Assembly: GCF_024758005.1 (NCBI RefSeq)
Contig: NZ_CP103288.1
Coordinates: forward strand, 4,154,001-4,218,000
Origin: Pseudarthrobacter sp. NS4
GTDB lineage: Bacteria > Actinomycetota > Actinomycetes > Actinomycetales > Micrococcaceae
Length of the DNA stretch: 64,000 nt
Direction: 5' to 3'
Position 1 is the stretch's first letter; each line of letters opens with the position of its first letter. The notes under the pieces are model-generated. The model saw only the letters and a list, made by a program, of their open reading frames with translations, was not told the DNA's origin and did no database searches. A program made the translations under genes and the position numbers. Shown here one piece after another: positions 63,735 to 64,000 of this stretch.

Positions 63735-64000
63735 CCTCGGCTTTGCCCTGCCTCCAGTACCCCATGAAGGCAACCTGCTTCCGGTCGATCCCGACGTCGC
63801 GCACAAGGTATCGGCGCATGTCCTTGATGACGCCTGCTTCGCCGGCGATCCACGCGTAGAAGGGCATGGCCCCGGCCGGCATGTCCGGGTTCTTGCTCGC
63901 GATAATCTCGGCAGTTTCCATCCGTGACGGGGTTTCCCAGAGGATGTCCACATCAACGTTGACGTCTTCGGGCTCGGGCCCGGCGCCGCCGTCGACCTCC
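63730..64000 (-). CDS. Siderophore-interacting protein, 3' end (start outside window)
   Basis: C-terminal ~90 residues only, ending in TAA at 63730-63732. [16 protein letters not shown], then [20 protein letters not shown] and [14 protein letters not shown] are the closing motifs of the SIP/ViuB family, flavin-dependent ferric-siderophore reductases related to ferredoxin reductases. The 5' part lies beyond base 64000. Stop lies within the last repeat unit of cluster C. Confidence 0.88.
   Translation of the reverse strand, partial: EVDGGAGPEPEDVNVDVDILWETPSRMETAEIIASKNPDMPAGAMPFYAWIAGEAGVIKDMRRYLVRDVGIDRKQVAFMGYWRQGKAEG

Overview
High-GC Gram-positive DNA. GTG and TTG starts, many -10-like hexamers 6-9 bases before start codons (leaderless transcripts), bifunctional PutA, CopD-CtaG, DUF853, SGNH and UMF1-type genes and the rRNA sequence all point to an actinobacterium of the family Micrococcaceae, most likely Arthrobacter or a near relative. 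The genus is inferred from protein and rRNA resemblance, not from a search.

Layout. 1-3.4 kb: end of a Mrp/Mnh Na+/H+ antiporter operon (minus strand; mrpA fused to mrpB, then mrpC running off the edge). 3.6-8.0 kb: a UMF1-type MFS exporter, then an overlapping trio (Gfo/Idh/MocA oxidoreductase, PmoA/DUF6807 protein, cupin) behind a strong promoter with a palindromic operator. 8.0-9.7 kb: KhtT/KhtU-like K+/H+ antiporter pair. 9.7-17.3 kb: dcd, a secreted CAP plus FG-GAP protein, an SRPBCC protein, tRNA-Gly(CCC), a tiny basic protein overlapping an alanine-dehydrogenase-like enzyme, a divergent MFS/LysR pair around a LysR-type box, and a zinc-ribbon protein ending at a strong bidirectional terminator. 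17.4-23.8 kb: putA, an APC permease and a divergent LysR regulator. The putA and permease/lysR promoter regions share an ungapped ~58-bp element, which suggests one amino-acid (proline) regulon. 23.9-33.6 kb: panD, an AEC carrier, a sarcosine-oxidase-like enzyme, a DHA2 MFS exporter, a trehalose-phosphatase/GH15 fusion whose HAD nucleophile is missing, an LLM flavoprotein, an aldo/keto reductase and a DJ-1/PfpI protein. 33.7-37.4 kb: a secreted repeat protein with a PxKF module, then debris of an ABC solute-binding protein and of a MarR regulator. 37.4-44.9 kb: DUF853 ATPase, a membrane-anchored unknown, an NHL/thioredoxin protein translationally overlapped with CopD-CtaG, and HU.

45-59.8 kb: two rRNA operons (5S-23S-16S read left to right, all on the minus strand) in direct tandem about 8.4 kb apart, each with leader promoter, processing stems and its own 3' terminator. 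Between them lie an intact LacI-family regulator, a perfect palindromic operator and a wrecked lacZ-type beta-galactosidase gene. The two rRNA copies differ by several small indels at universally conserved positions, which look like sequence errors rather than biology.

60-64 kb: ribosomal protein operon rpmB-rpmG-rpsN (zinc-free forms), two paralogous SGNH hydrolases flanking a MarR regulator and a YciI protein, and the 3' end of a siderophore-interacting protein. An intergenic repeat family (about 22-bp unit; a 32-bp period tandem array at 45.1-45.3 kb) appears at three separate gaps (21.0, 45.1 and 63.6 kb) and is the least explained structure here.
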